From an uncultured Christensenellaceae bacterium (GTDB lineage Bacteria > Bacillota > Clostridia > Christensenellales > Borkfalkiaceae): DNA of 64,000 bases. Below, piece by piece: positions 34,331-41,966 of the stretch. Position numbers and translations under genes: made by a program. Numbering within the stretch: position 1 is the first letter of the stretch; every line of letters starts with the position of its first letter. The stretch covers positions 36,986 through 100,985 of the forward strand of contig CAJUSA010000007.1 of the NCBI GenBank assembly GCA_910589015.1, written 5' to 3'. The notes under the pieces were generated by a model. The model saw nothing but the letters and a program-made list of their open reading frames with translations, did no database searches and was not told where the DNA came from.

Positions 34331-35347
34331 ATGGGAAAACAGACGATTTATTTCAAGAATAAACCGCAGATCATTTCGGTAAGCACGGTGGCGGGGACAA
34401 AGGAATGCGAGGGGATCATCGGGCGCTACGTTGAAACGGCGCTTGACGACGATATGTTCGGGGAACCGACCTACGAAAAAGCCGAATGTAAAATGTTGCG
34501 GTCGGTGATCGACGGCGCGATTGCCAACGCCGAACTCAAACGCGAGCAAATCGACGCGATCGTCTCGGGCGATCTGCTCAACCAGATCATTTCGGCAAGT
34601 TTTGCGGCGCGCGATCTTGCAGTGCCGTTTTTAGGCGTGTACGGGGCATGCTCGACCATGGCGGAAAGTCTTGCCGTGGCGGCGGCGTTCGTGGACGGCG
34701 GCTTTTGCAATCGCGTGGTGGCGGCGACGGGCAGTCATTTCGCCTCGGCGGAACGGCAGTACCGTTATCCGCTCGAACTCGGCACGACGCGTCCGCCGCA
34801 ATCGCAGTGGACGGTAACGGGCGCGGGGGCGGCGCTGGTGGCGGACGGTGCAACGGCAAAGCGCGATTTGAAGGACGACGGGATCCTGATCACCGCGGCG
34901 ACGCTTGGCAAAGTCGTCGATTTCGGCATTACCGACGTCAACAACATGGGCGCGGCGATGGCGCCCGCCGCGGCGGATACCATTCTGACACATTTCCGCA
35001 ATACGGGCGAAAGCCCCGAAGAATACGACCTCATCGTCACGGGCGATTTAGGTGCTTTGGGCAGCCGTATCCTGAAAGATCTGACTTGGGAAAAGGGGCT
35101 TGATATCGGCGCGAATCATGTCGATTGCGGTGAGATCATCTATAACGTCATCGAGGACGAATTTCAGGGCGGGAGCGGTGCGGGATGCAGTGCGGTCGTG
35201 CTCAATTCTTATCTGCATGCCAAACTGATGGCGGGGGCTTTCCATAAAATATTATTTGCGGCGACGGGCGCGTTGCTTTCCACTGTGACTTCGGGACAGG
35301 GGGAAAGCATTCCCTGCATCGCGCACGCCGTAGTATTAGAGAGGTAA
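34331..35347 (+). CDS. spoVAD: Stage V sporulation protein AD
   Basis: Part of the SpoVA channel that moves dipicolinic acid into the forespore and out at germination; SpoVAD is the cytosolic DPA-binding subunit with a thiolase-like fold. The 338-residue protein has the family blocks LLNQIISASFAARDLAVPF, GVYGACSTMAESLAVAA, ATGSHFASAERQYRYPLELG and SQWTVTGAGA. ATG at 34331 fits the family N-terminus; in-frame codons further upstream cross the wzx terminator. It sits 5 nt before spoVAE. No spoVAC lies upstream, where it usually is. Confidence 0.96.
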   Translation: MGKQTIYFKNKPQIISVSTVAGTKECEGIIGRYVETALDDDMFGEPTYEKAECKMLRSVIDGAIANAELKREQIDAIVSGDLLNQIISASFAARDLAVPFLGVYGACSTMAESLAVAAAFVDGGFCNRVVAATGSHFASAERQYRYPLELGTTRPPQSQWTVTGAGAALVADGATAKRDLKDDGILITAATLGKVVDFGITDVNNMGAAMAPAAADTILTHFRNTGESPEEYDLIVTGDLGALGSRILKDLTWEKGLDIGANHVDCGEIIYNVIEDEFQGGSGAGCSAVVLNSYLHAKLMAGAFHKILFAATGALLSTVTSGQGESIPCIAHAVVLER

Positions 35348-35351
35348 AACG

Positions 35352-35729
35352 ATGGAATTTCTGGAAATTGCTTTGATGTTTTTGAAGGCGTTCGTCGTGG
35401 GCGGACTGATTTGCACGGTTGCGCAGGTGATCATCAATTTCACCGAGCTGACCGCGGGCAAAATACTCGTTTCGTTTATGCTGGCGGGAATCGCGCTGAC
35501 GGCGCTCGGCGTATATCAACCGCTCGTGGAATTTGCGGGCGCAGGGGCGACCGTGCCCATCTCGGGATTCGGCTATCTGCTCGCAAACGGCGCCATGCGC
35601 GGCGCGCAGGAAGGGCTGTTCCAAGCGCTGACGGGTTCGCTTGCCGCGGCAAGCGCGGGTGTGACGGCGGCGGTGATCTTCTCGTTTATTATGGCGCTCA
35701 TCTTCAAATCGCACACAAAACACAGCTGA
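35352..35729 (+). CDS. spoVAE: Stage V sporulation protein AE
   Basis: A 125-residue membrane protein with about four helices (roughly 5-25, 37-55, 62-80 and 98-120). It matches SpoVAE/SpoVAC-type subunits (MEFLEIALMFLKAFVVGGLICTVAQ start; SGFGYLLANGAMRGAQEGLFQALTG). It forms the membrane part of the DPA channel with SpoVAC. I name it SpoVAE and not SpoVAC because it follows spoVAD directly and has the short form. It is 4 nt after spoVAD. Confidence 0.92.
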   Translation: MEFLEIALMFLKAFVVGGLICTVAQVIINFTELTAGKILVSFMLAGIALTALGVYQPLVEFAGAGATVPISGFGYLLANGAMRGAQEGLFQALTGSLAAASAGVTAAVIFSFIMALIFKSHTKHS

Positions 35730-35783
35730 CGGCGGGGTATAATTGCGGCAGATTGCGCGCAAACTGATAAAAAAGGAGTGAAC

Positions 35784-36215
35784 ATGAAAAAAATTCGGAA
35801 AACCTTTACCGTAGGCGCGGCAGTCGCGTGCATGCTTTGTTTGGCAGGGTGCGGCGGCGGAAAAACATCCTATACGGGCGATTATCATTACGAAACCGAA
35901 TACGGCGTTTACGGCGTCAAGGTCGAAGTCGAAGTGATGAACGGTATCGTCAAAGACGTCGATATCATCAGTAGCGGCTATCAGGAAGTGACCGATATCT
36001 GGGAAGGGAAGGAAAATTATCTTCGCAACCGCGAATCAATGCTCGAATCGTTCGAGGGGAAGAGCGTGGCAGAAATTTTATCCTACATCGTTTCCACCGA
36101 AACGGACGGGACGCCCGCGCAGATCTCGGCTGGGTCGCTGAAAGTCGTAACGGGTGCGACGCAATGCTCGGGGCGGCTTATTCTTGCCGTGCAGGACGCG
36201 TTGAAAAAAGTATAA
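35784..36215 (+). CDS. FMN-binding domain lipoprotein
   Basis: A 143-residue lipoprotein with signal peptide and lipobox LAGC (Cys23), then one FMN-bind domain. The C-terminal block VVTGATQCSG carries the (S/T)GAT flavinylation motif, where ApbE would attach FMN through a phosphoester to Thr126. Such proteins pass electrons on the outer face of the membrane, as in RnfG/NqrC and the flavin-based extracellular electron transfer of Gram-positives. AAGGAG lies 5 nt before ATG 35784. A TATAAT at 35738-35743 may give it its own promoter. An ApbE gene lies 950 nt downstream. Confidence 0.88.
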   Translation: MKKIRKTFTVGAAVACMLCLAGCGGGKTSYTGDYHYETEYGVYGVKVEVEVMNGIVKDVDIISSGYQEVTDIWEGKENYLRNRESMLESFEGKSVAEILSYIVSTETDGTPAQISAGSLKVVTGATQCSGRLILAVQDALKKV

Positions 36216-36259
36216 TCGGTCGGCAAAGAAAAAGTATTTGCAAACAGGGCCATACAAAT

Positions 36260-36300
36260 AGCGCACTGCTTCATATTGAAGTAGTGCGCTGACTTTTTTT
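36260..36300 (+). terminator. Terminator after FMN-bind gene
   Basis: AGCGCACT-G-CTTCA pairs with TGAAG-T-AGTGCGCT across a TAT loop (14 positions including one G-T), followed after GAC by seven T. Confidence 0.93.
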
Positions 36301-36358
36301 CAAATTTAGTAAAACGAATGTAATTTATCGTTATGCTGTGTCAAGTTATTCCCAAAAC

Positions 36359-36449
36359 GTCATTTTGAGCCGACGCGTCCTTGCGTTGTGCCGAAGAATC
36401 TAAATTGTGAGATGTTTCGACTACGGCTTATGCCTTCGCTCAACACGAC
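36359..36449. repeat. Two interspersed elements, opposite orientation
   Basis: A forward copy (36359-36401, GTCATTTTGAGC to CCGAAGAATCT, with a 16-nt insertion in the middle) and an inverted copy (about 36410-36449, AGATGTTTCGACTACGG to CAACACGAC). They lie between a terminator and the AT-rich acetyltransferase gene. This accounts for most of the 36216-36477 gap. Confidence 0.75.
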
Positions 36450-36477
36450 GTAAGAGAACGTTAAATTGAAATTTATA

Positions 36478-37008
36478 TTAGGTTGGATATGCACAACTGA
36501 AAGTATAAATGTAACTATCAAAACTAATATTCATTTTATATTTTTTGAATTGCGATTTCTTTTTTATCTTAAAGCCATTATTTGTAAGTAATCTATTTGA
36601 TGCAATATTATCTTGTGCAACTTCCGCAGTTATTTCAATGCCACCATTGTTGCGTATCCAAGTAACGATTAAAGTCAACAGTTCTGAACCAAATCTTTTT
36701 CTCCAATAGTTCTTATGAATACAATATCCTATATCAAATATTTCCTTGTTTTTGTCAGGGAAAATGCAAGCAGAACCTATTATTTCATTAGAACCGTTTA
36801 GCACAACGGTTAAATAATATCCGTCGGGATTATTTTCAAGACCATCAAGTGCTTTTTGGAAATCGCTATCAACATATTCCACCGTCGGGTCGCTCATATA
36901 TTTGCCATTCACTTCGTCAAACCACATTTCAGTAAGATATGGCAGGTCTTTTTTTTGATAATTCCGTACAGTGATTCTTGAAGAAATAAGTGGCTTCTCT
37001 ATTAGCAT
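36478..37008 (-). CDS. GNAT-family N-acetyltransferase (RimJ/RimL-like)
   Basis: A 176-residue acetyltransferase. ITVRNYQKKDLPYLTEMWFDE is the start of the RimJ/RimL-type GNAT fold, FDIGYCIHKNYWRKRFGSELL gives the acetyl-CoA site, and AEVAQDNIASNRLLTNNGFK the final conserved part. The substrate is unknown. The gene is much more AT-rich than both neighbours, stands alone on the opposite strand and is bordered by repeat elements, all consistent with recent acquisition between the two parts of a flavinylation set. It has its own promoter and GGGGAG before the ATG. Confidence 0.88.
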   Translation of the reverse strand: MLIEKPLISSRITVRNYQKKDLPYLTEMWFDEVNGKYMSDPTVEYVDSDFQKALDGLENNPDGYYLTVVLNGSNEIIGSACIFPDKNKEIFDIGYCIHKNYWRKRFGSELLTLIVTWIRNNGGIEITAEVAQDNIASNRLLTNNGFKIKKKSQFKKYKMNISFDSYIYTFSCAYPT

Positions 37009-37048
37009 TTTGAATGCTCCCCGTTAAATTACTGTTTATCGCACAATC

Positions 37049-37077
37049 ATTATAGCAAAAGCACAACAAAAAAGCAA
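37049..37077 (-). promoter_or_regulatory. Promoter of the acetyltransferase
   Basis: Minus strand: TTGCTT (37077-37072), 17 nt, TATAAT (37054-37049), 40 nt before the ATG. Confidence 0.8.
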
Positions 37078-37113
37078 GGAAAACCGTAATTCACTTTCCT
37101 GATCCATTTTTTC

Positions 37114-37142
37114 TTGTATTTTTCGGGCGAATGGGCTATAAT
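37114..37142 (+). promoter_or_regulatory. Promoter of apbE
   Basis: TTGTAT (37114-37119), 17 nt, TATAAT (37137-37142). It overlaps an upstream in-frame ATG (37131), which therefore cannot be the start. Confidence 0.8.
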
Positions 37143-37163
37143 ACAGGCAACGGAGTGTTTGTT

Positions 37164-38321
37164 TTGAAGAAAAAGGGTTTCTTTCTTTCGTTTACGCTAT
37201 CCTTATGTATGTTGCTGTGCGGCTGTTCGGGCAGTTCACTCTGCGCATATTCGACGTATGCCTACTTCGATACGCTGACGCGGTGGGCATATTTTTCGCG
37301 CGCGGCGGATAAAGAACGGGAAATCTGGGCGCAGATTACGGCGTTCGCCGATTCGGTGGAAAAAAGTCTTTCGCTTGCTCAACCGCAAAGCGCCGTATCC
37401 CGTTTCAACGCCGCGGCGGCGGGGGATACGGTCGAAATCGACAAAATCGCATACGACGTGCTCAAGCTGGCGCAAGAGGCTTACGCGCAGACGGACGGCG
37501 CATATAATCCCGCCGTGGGGATTTATATCGATCTTTGGGGATTTTCGCCGCGGTGCACGTCGGCAAATTATCGCCCGACGTTGCCTTACGACCGCGCCGA
37601 TTATACGACGCAGTTGCCCGATGAAAAATACGTCGAAGCGTTTCAGCCTCTTACCGATTTTTCCGCCGTGCGCGTTTGGGAAGAAGCGGGTGCGTATTAT
37701 GTATATAAACCCGATCTCGCCGTCGAAGCGGAAGGCGAAATTTTTACGATGGCGCTCAATCTCGGCGGTATCGCAAAGGGCTATTGCGCCGACGTGTGCG
37801 CACCGCTCGTGCGGGCGGCAGGCTACGATACGGGTTATCTGGCGTTCGGCACGAGCAGTCTTGCTCTGTTCGGCAACGCCCTGCCCGACGCCGTCAACGG
37901 CGATCTTTGGTCGGTGGGAGTGCGCGCGCCGCGCGGGGGCGAGCATGCCGATTATATGGACGTCTATCTCAAAGATACCGTGCTGTCCTCGAGCGGCGAC
38001 AGTGAATTGTATTACGAATGGAACGGCGTGCGCTATTGTCATATCATCGACCCGCAGACGGGGCGCCCCGTGAACGGCGCGGGCGAGGGTATTATCTGCG
38101 CCACCGTCGGCGGACTTTCGGGCGCGATCGGCGACGCAGTGACGACGGCATTGCACGTTATGGGCAAGGACGGCGCGATCGCGTACGCGCGTGAAAAGTT
38201 ATCGGATCAAAGCGTGAGTTTTGTGTATGACGACGGCGCGGGCAATCTTACGCTCTACACAAATCTGGAAGAGGGCGCTTACAAGTTATGGGACGAAACC
38301 ATGCGGACGGTGAAACTGTGA
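37164..38321 (+). CDS. apbE: FAD:protein FMN transferase ApbE, lipoprotein
   Basis: Cleaves FAD and attaches FMN to a Thr in (S/T)GAT motifs of extracytoplasmic proteins. The 385-residue protein has a signal peptide with lipobox LCGC (Cys21), the FAD-binding ALNLGGIAKGYCAD, the HIIDPQTGRPV active-site block and GDAVTTALHVMG with the magnesium ligands. I choose TTG 37164 as start: CGGAG lies 8 nt upstream and the signal peptide begins with its KKK, whereas ATG 37131 overlaps the promoter. The likely target is the FMN-bind lipoprotein at 35784-36215. Confidence 0.93.
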   Translation: MKKKGFFLSFTLSLCMLLCGCSGSSLCAYSTYAYFDTLTRWAYFSRAADKEREIWAQITAFADSVEKSLSLAQPQSAVSRFNAAAAGDTVEIDKIAYDVLKLAQEAYAQTDGAYNPAVGIYIDLWGFSPRCTSANYRPTLPYDRADYTTQLPDEKYVEAFQPLTDFSAVRVWEEAGAYYVYKPDLAVEAEGEIFTMALNLGGIAKGYCADVCAPLVRAAGYDTGYLAFGTSSLALFGNALPDAVNGDLWSVGVRAPRGGEHADYMDVYLKDTVLSSSGDSELYYEWNGVRYCHIIDPQTGRPVNGAGEGIICATVGGLSGAIGDAVTTALHVMGKDGAIAYAREKLSDQSVSFVYDDGAGNLTLYTNLEEGAYKLWDETMRTVKL

Positions 38322-38782
38322 AAGGGGACGCCGTAAAAAAGGGCGGTTATTTTTCCGTGTGGGATATCGCCGTTTATCTTGTTCTGGCGACGGCGATTTT
38401 AGGCTTGTTCGTCTGGATATCGCTTGGCGGCAGGAACAAAGCGGCGGGCATCGAAATCACCGTGGACGGCGCAACCGTTTATACCTACGAATACGGCAAG
38501 GGCGGCGAGATCGCGCGGGGACAAGAGGAATGCGTGCAGGAAGAGCGCGAGGGCGATTGTATCGCCGTGACCGTATGCGCGCAAGGCGGTTTTAACGAAA
38601 TTATCATCGACCCGAACGAAAAAAAGGCGTATGTGCGCGACGCCGACTGCTCTTATAAAAAGGATTGCGTGCACATGACTGCGATCACGGCGGAAAACGG
38701 CATAATCGTCTGCGTGCCGCATGCGCTTACCGTGCGCGCTCTGGGCGCAAAAGACGATCTTAAACCGTCCGTCGGCGGCTGA
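38318..38782 (+). CDS. NusG domain II membrane protein
   Basis: A 154-residue protein with one N-terminal membrane helix (about 14-35) and a small beta-rich extracytoplasmic domain of the NusG-domain-II type (ITVDGATVYTYEYGKGG, then INPN-like IIIDPNEKKAYVRDADC and DCVHM, ending ICVPHALTVRALG). Three Cys are conserved-looking. These proteins regularly sit beside FMN-bind, ApbE or Rnf genes in anaerobes; their role is unknown. GTG 38318 overlaps the apbE stop (GTGA), which I prefer over ATG 38288 inside apbE. It belongs to the same flavinylation set. Confidence 0.85.
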   Translation: MKGDAVKKGGYFSVWDIAVYLVLATAILGLFVWISLGGRNKAAGIEITVDGATVYTYEYGKGGEIARGQEECVQEEREGDCIAVTVCAQGGFNEIIIDPNEKKAYVRDADCSYKKDCVHMTAITAENGIIVCVPHALTVRALGAKDDLKPSVGG

Positions 38783-38798
38783 AACCTATTATTATATT

Positions 38799-38905
38799 TG
38801 TGGATAACGCTAAAAAGAACGCCGGATTCAATTTATTCCAAAAGTTTTCCACAAACGTTATCCACATTTTTCGCAAATTATTCACATAAATGACATTTAT
38901 CGACA
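38799..38905. promoter_or_regulatory. Cluster of five DnaA boxes
   Basis: Two perfect boxes: TTATCCACA on the minus strand at 38799-38807 and on the plus strand at 38858-38866. Three boxes have one mismatch: TTTTCCACA (38845-38853), TTATTCACA (38878-38886) and TTATCGACA (38897-38905). All lie in 107 bp of AT-rich DNA between the NusG-II gene and the tRNA. The last four are spaced 13, 20 and 19 nt. It is either a DnaA-titrating/regulatory cluster or an origin. Confidence 0.7.
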
Positions 38906-38940
38906 AAAAACGAACGTTCGCCCCCGAAAAAAGTCGAAAA

Positions 38941-38979
38941 AGAATTCCACAATTCAAAATTTTTTGTGGAATTCTTTTT
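38941..38979 (+). terminator. Terminator before tRNA-Arg
   Basis: AGAATTCCACAA pairs perfectly with TTGTGGAATTCT, followed by a run of T. It probably ends the apbE/NusG-II transcript, 160 nt past the last stop and after the DnaA boxes. Confidence 0.88.
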
Positions 38980-38994
38980 TTGCGTGAAAATTGA

Positions 38995-39023
38995 TTGACA
39001 AAGCGGCGATAACAAGTTATAAT
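38995..39023 (+). promoter_or_regulatory. Promoter of tRNA-Arg
   Basis: TTGACA (38995-39000), 17 nt, TATAAT (39018-39023): a full consensus promoter, as expected for a stable RNA. Confidence 0.9.
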
Positions 39024-39056
39024 AGCATGCGTTACAAGTCAGTCAAACGGAATAAC

Positions 39057-39133
<77 letters not shown>

Positions 39134-39136
39134 CTT

Positions 39137-39187
39137 ATAACCTAATTCGAATACTTGAAAAGAGTGTCGGGTTAGGTTATTTTTTTG
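39137..39187 (+). terminator. Terminator of tRNA-Arg
   Basis: ATAACCTAA (39137-39145) pairs with TTAGGTTAT (39172-39180), followed by seven T. Confidence 0.88.
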
Positions 39188-39238
39188 ATGTTTATGATTT
39201 TCGGCGCTACTTTTCTATATAATCTTTGAACAGAAACG

Positions 39239-39268
39239 TTGACTTTTCGGGTTTGTTTATGTTATTAT
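39239..39268 (+). promoter_or_regulatory. Promoter of phosphorelay operon
   Basis: TTGACT (39239-39244), 18 nt, TATTAT (39263-39268), about 60 nt before the kinase ATG. Confidence 0.6.
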
Positions 39269-39329
39269 ATATTTGAAATAGTGTGTGCTTTTATACCGTA
39301 AGGATAAGACTGCGCGGCGGAGGACCAAA

Positions 39330-41957
39330 ATGACGGAAAACGAACAGAAAAAGGCGAGTGTCTGGAAAAACAACGCGATGTTAACGATGCTTTCGTTTAT
39401 CCTCGTGGGAGCGATCATCTGCATCGCCATGTTCGTAACGCTCGGCGTCGTCATGACAAAGAGCAGCAACAGGACGATCGACGAGGTCGGCGAAATTTAC
39501 ATGAAGGGCATGGGCGGGCAGGTTGCGCAGCGTTACGAAACGGCGGTTACGCTGCGGCTCGATATGGTGGAAGCGCTCAATAAAACCATCAGTCCCGAAA
39601 CCGACCGCGAAGAAAACAACAATATCCGCAACGTGGAAGAAGATCTCAGATTGAACGCCCTTGCGCGCGGATTTGAGTTTCTTGCTTATTACCGCGCGGA
39701 CGGCGGAATGGAACTCATTCTCGGCAAAGACGCGCACATTACCGACCCCGAACCTTTCCGTCTGTCGCTCAACGCGGGCGAAAAAAAGGTTGCCGTCGGC
39801 ACGGGTACGACGGAGGACGGCAAGCAGGAAGCGGGCGTCGTCTTTATGGGCATTCCCACCGATAATTATGTTCTTGACGACGGGTCGCACAGCGTGGCGC
39901 TTGTTGCGGGCATTTCAAACGAGGATATCGTCGAAATGCTCTCGATGGACAGGGTCGAAGGTTCGATGGTCTATTCGCATATAATCCGCAACAACGGCAC
40001 GTTTGTCATCCGCAGCGCGGACGAAGAGAATAATCACAATGACGAAACCTATTTCGATCAGATCAGAAGGGAATACGGCGGCGCGTCCGCAGAACAGACG
40101 ATCGAAAGCCTGACAAGCGCCATGGAAAAGAACGAGATCTTCTCGCGCATTATGGAAACGAAAGAGGGCAGGATCCATGTATATAGCGAACGCCTTGCCT
40201 ATTCGGAATGGTATCTCGTTACGATCATGGATTACGATACGCTTGATAACGTAGTCGCCAAATTCTCGAATATGTGGACGATCCTTGCCGTCGCCTCGAG
40301 CGCGGTGCTTGCGGCGGTGCTTGTCACGATATTCGTCATTTACGCCCGTTACAACCGCCAGAATATCCGCGTGCTCGAGGCGGCGCGCGAAGGGGCGTTG
40401 CAGGCGAACAAAGCGAAGAGCGAGTTTCTTTCCAACATGTCGCACGATATCCGCACGCCCATGAACGCGATCGTGGGTATGACGGCGATCGCCACGGCGA
40501 ATATCGGCAACCGCCGTCAGGTGCAGGACTGCCTGAAAAAGATTTCGCTTTCGAGCAAACACCTTTTGGGACTGATCAACGACGTGCTCGATATGTCGAA
40601 GATCGAGAGCGGCAAGATGACGCTCAACATGGAGCAGGTATCGCTGCGCGAGGTCATGGACGGCATATCCACGATCGTACAGCCGCAGGTCAAAATCAAA
40701 GAACAGCATTACGACGTGTATATTCACGATATTCAAAGTGAAAACGTATACTGCGACAGCGTACGCCTCAATCAGGTGCTGCTCAACCTGCTTTCCAACG
40801 CGATCAAATTTACACTCGAACACGGCAAGATCAACGTTTCGCTTGTGCAGGAAAGCTCGCCGCTCGGCGAACATTTCGTGCGGAACCATATCCGCGTCGA
40901 GGATACGGGCATCGGCATGACGCCCGAATTCATGGCGAAGATTTTCGAATCGTTCACCCGTGAGGATAACGCGCGCGTTCATAAGACCGAAGGAACGGGG
41001 CTGGGCATGACGATCACGAAATACATCGTCGATGCCATGAAGGGCAAGATCGAAGTCGAGAGCGAGTTGGGCAAGGGCACGAAATTCCACGTTACGCTCG
41101 ACCTCGAACGGGTGGAAGAAACCGAAGAAGAGATGATCCTGCCCGATTGGCACATGCTCGTTGTAGACGACGACGAACAGCTTTGCGTAACCACGGCGGC
41201 GTCGCTCAAAGCCATCGGCATCAAGGGCGAATGGACGCTTTCGGGCGAGGATGCCGTCAAAAAGACGGTGGCGGCGCACGAGAAGGGCGCGGATTTCGAT
41301 ATTATTCTGCTCGACTGGAAATTGCCGGGGATCGACGGACTGGAAACGGCGCGGCAGATCCGTAAAAACCTCGGCGACGAAATTCCCATTCTGCTCATTT
41401 CCGCCTACGACTGGTCGGACATGGAAAAGGAAGCGCGCGCGGCGGGGATCAGCGGATTTATCAGCAAACCGCTATTCAAGTCGACGCTGTACTACGGTTT
41501 GAAAAAATACACGCAGAACGACGATTCCGAGAGCGCGGCGGCGCAGCAGACGGAAAACGTCGAGCTCAAAGGTAAACACATTCTGCTTGCCGAGGATAAC
41601 GATCTGAACTGGGAAATCGCCGAAATGCTTTTGACCGACGCAGGCATCGAAGTCGAGCGCGCCGAAAACGGCAAGATCTGCGTGGAAATGCTGCAAAGTT
41701 CTGCGGCGGGCACCTACGACGCGATCCTGATGGATATCCGTATGCCCGTCATGACGGGTTATGAAGCGACTGCGGCGATCCGTGCGCTCGATCACCCCGA
41801 TAAAGATCTGCCCATCATCGCCATGACGGCGGACGCATTTGCCGACGACATGAAAAAATGTTTGGCTTGCGGCATGAACGCGCATGTTTCCAAACCGATC
41901 GATATGGACTTACTCAAATCGGTTCTGACGAAATTCATTGCAAAAAACGACCGATAA
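39330..41957 (+). CDS. Hybrid sensor histidine kinase with two receiver domains
   Basis: An 875-residue membrane kinase. Helix 1 (about 18-42) and helix 2 (about 317-338) enclose a 270-residue extracytoplasmic sensor region (Cache-like by size and position, ligand unknown). Then come HisKA with FLSNMSHDIRTPMNA (His372), HATPase with NLLSNAIKFT, VEDTGIGM and GTGLGM, receiver 1 with Asp662 (LLDWKLPG) and receiver 2 with Asp802 (LMDIRMPV). Both receivers keep the acidic pocket and C-terminal Lys-Pro, so both look active. GGAGG precedes ATG 39330. It is 9 nt before the c-di-GMP gene and shares an operon with an Hpt protein. Confidence 0.93.
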   Translation: MTENEQKKASVWKNNAMLTMLSFILVGAIICIAMFVTLGVVMTKSSNRTIDEVGEIYMKGMGGQVAQRYETAVTLRLDMVEALNKTISPETDREENNNIRNVEEDLRLNALARGFEFLAYYRADGGMELILGKDAHITDPEPFRLSLNAGEKKVAVGTGTTEDGKQEAGVVFMGIPTDNYVLDDGSHSVALVAGISNEDIVEMLSMDRVEGSMVYSHIIRNNGTFVIRSADEENNHNDETYFDQIRREYGGASAEQTIESLTSAMEKNEIFSRIMETKEGRIHVYSERLAYSEWYLVTIMDYDTLDNVVAKFSNMWTILAVASSAVLAAVLVTIFVIYARYNRQNIRVLEAAREGALQANKAKSEFLSNMSHDIRTPMNAIVGMTAIATANIGNRRQVQDCLKKISLSSKHLLGLINDVLDMSKIESGKMTLNMEQVSLREVMDGISTIVQPQVKIKEQHYDVYIHDIQSENVYCDSVRLNQVLLNLLSNAIKFTLEHGKINVSLVQESSPLGEHFVRNHIRVEDTGIGMTPEFMAKIFESFTREDNARVHKTEGTGLGMTITKYIVDAMKGKIEVESELGKGTKFHVTLDLERVEETEEEMILPDWHMLVVDDDEQLCVTTAASLKAIGIKGEWTLSGEDAVKKTVAAHEKGADFDIILLDWKLPGIDGLETARQIRKNLGDEIPILLISAYDWSDMEKEARAAGISGFISKPLFKSTLYYGLKKYTQNDDSESAAAQQTENVELKGKHILLAEDNDLNWEIAEMLLTDAGIEVERAENGKICVEMLQSSAAGTYDAILMDIRMPVMTGYEATAAIRALDHPDKDLPIIAMTADAFADDMKKCLACGMNAHVSKPIDMDLLKSVLTKFIAKNDR

Positions 41958-41966
41958 GGAAATCGT

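Noticed and set aside
37131..37163. apbE start at ATG 37131
   Set aside because: That ATG lies in the promoter (-10 box at 37137-37142), so it cannot be in the mRNA.
38783..39056. Calling the DnaA-box cluster the replication origin
   Set aside because: dnaA, dnaN, rpmH and similar neighbours are missing and genes on both sides run in the same direction. Kept only as a DnaA-box cluster.
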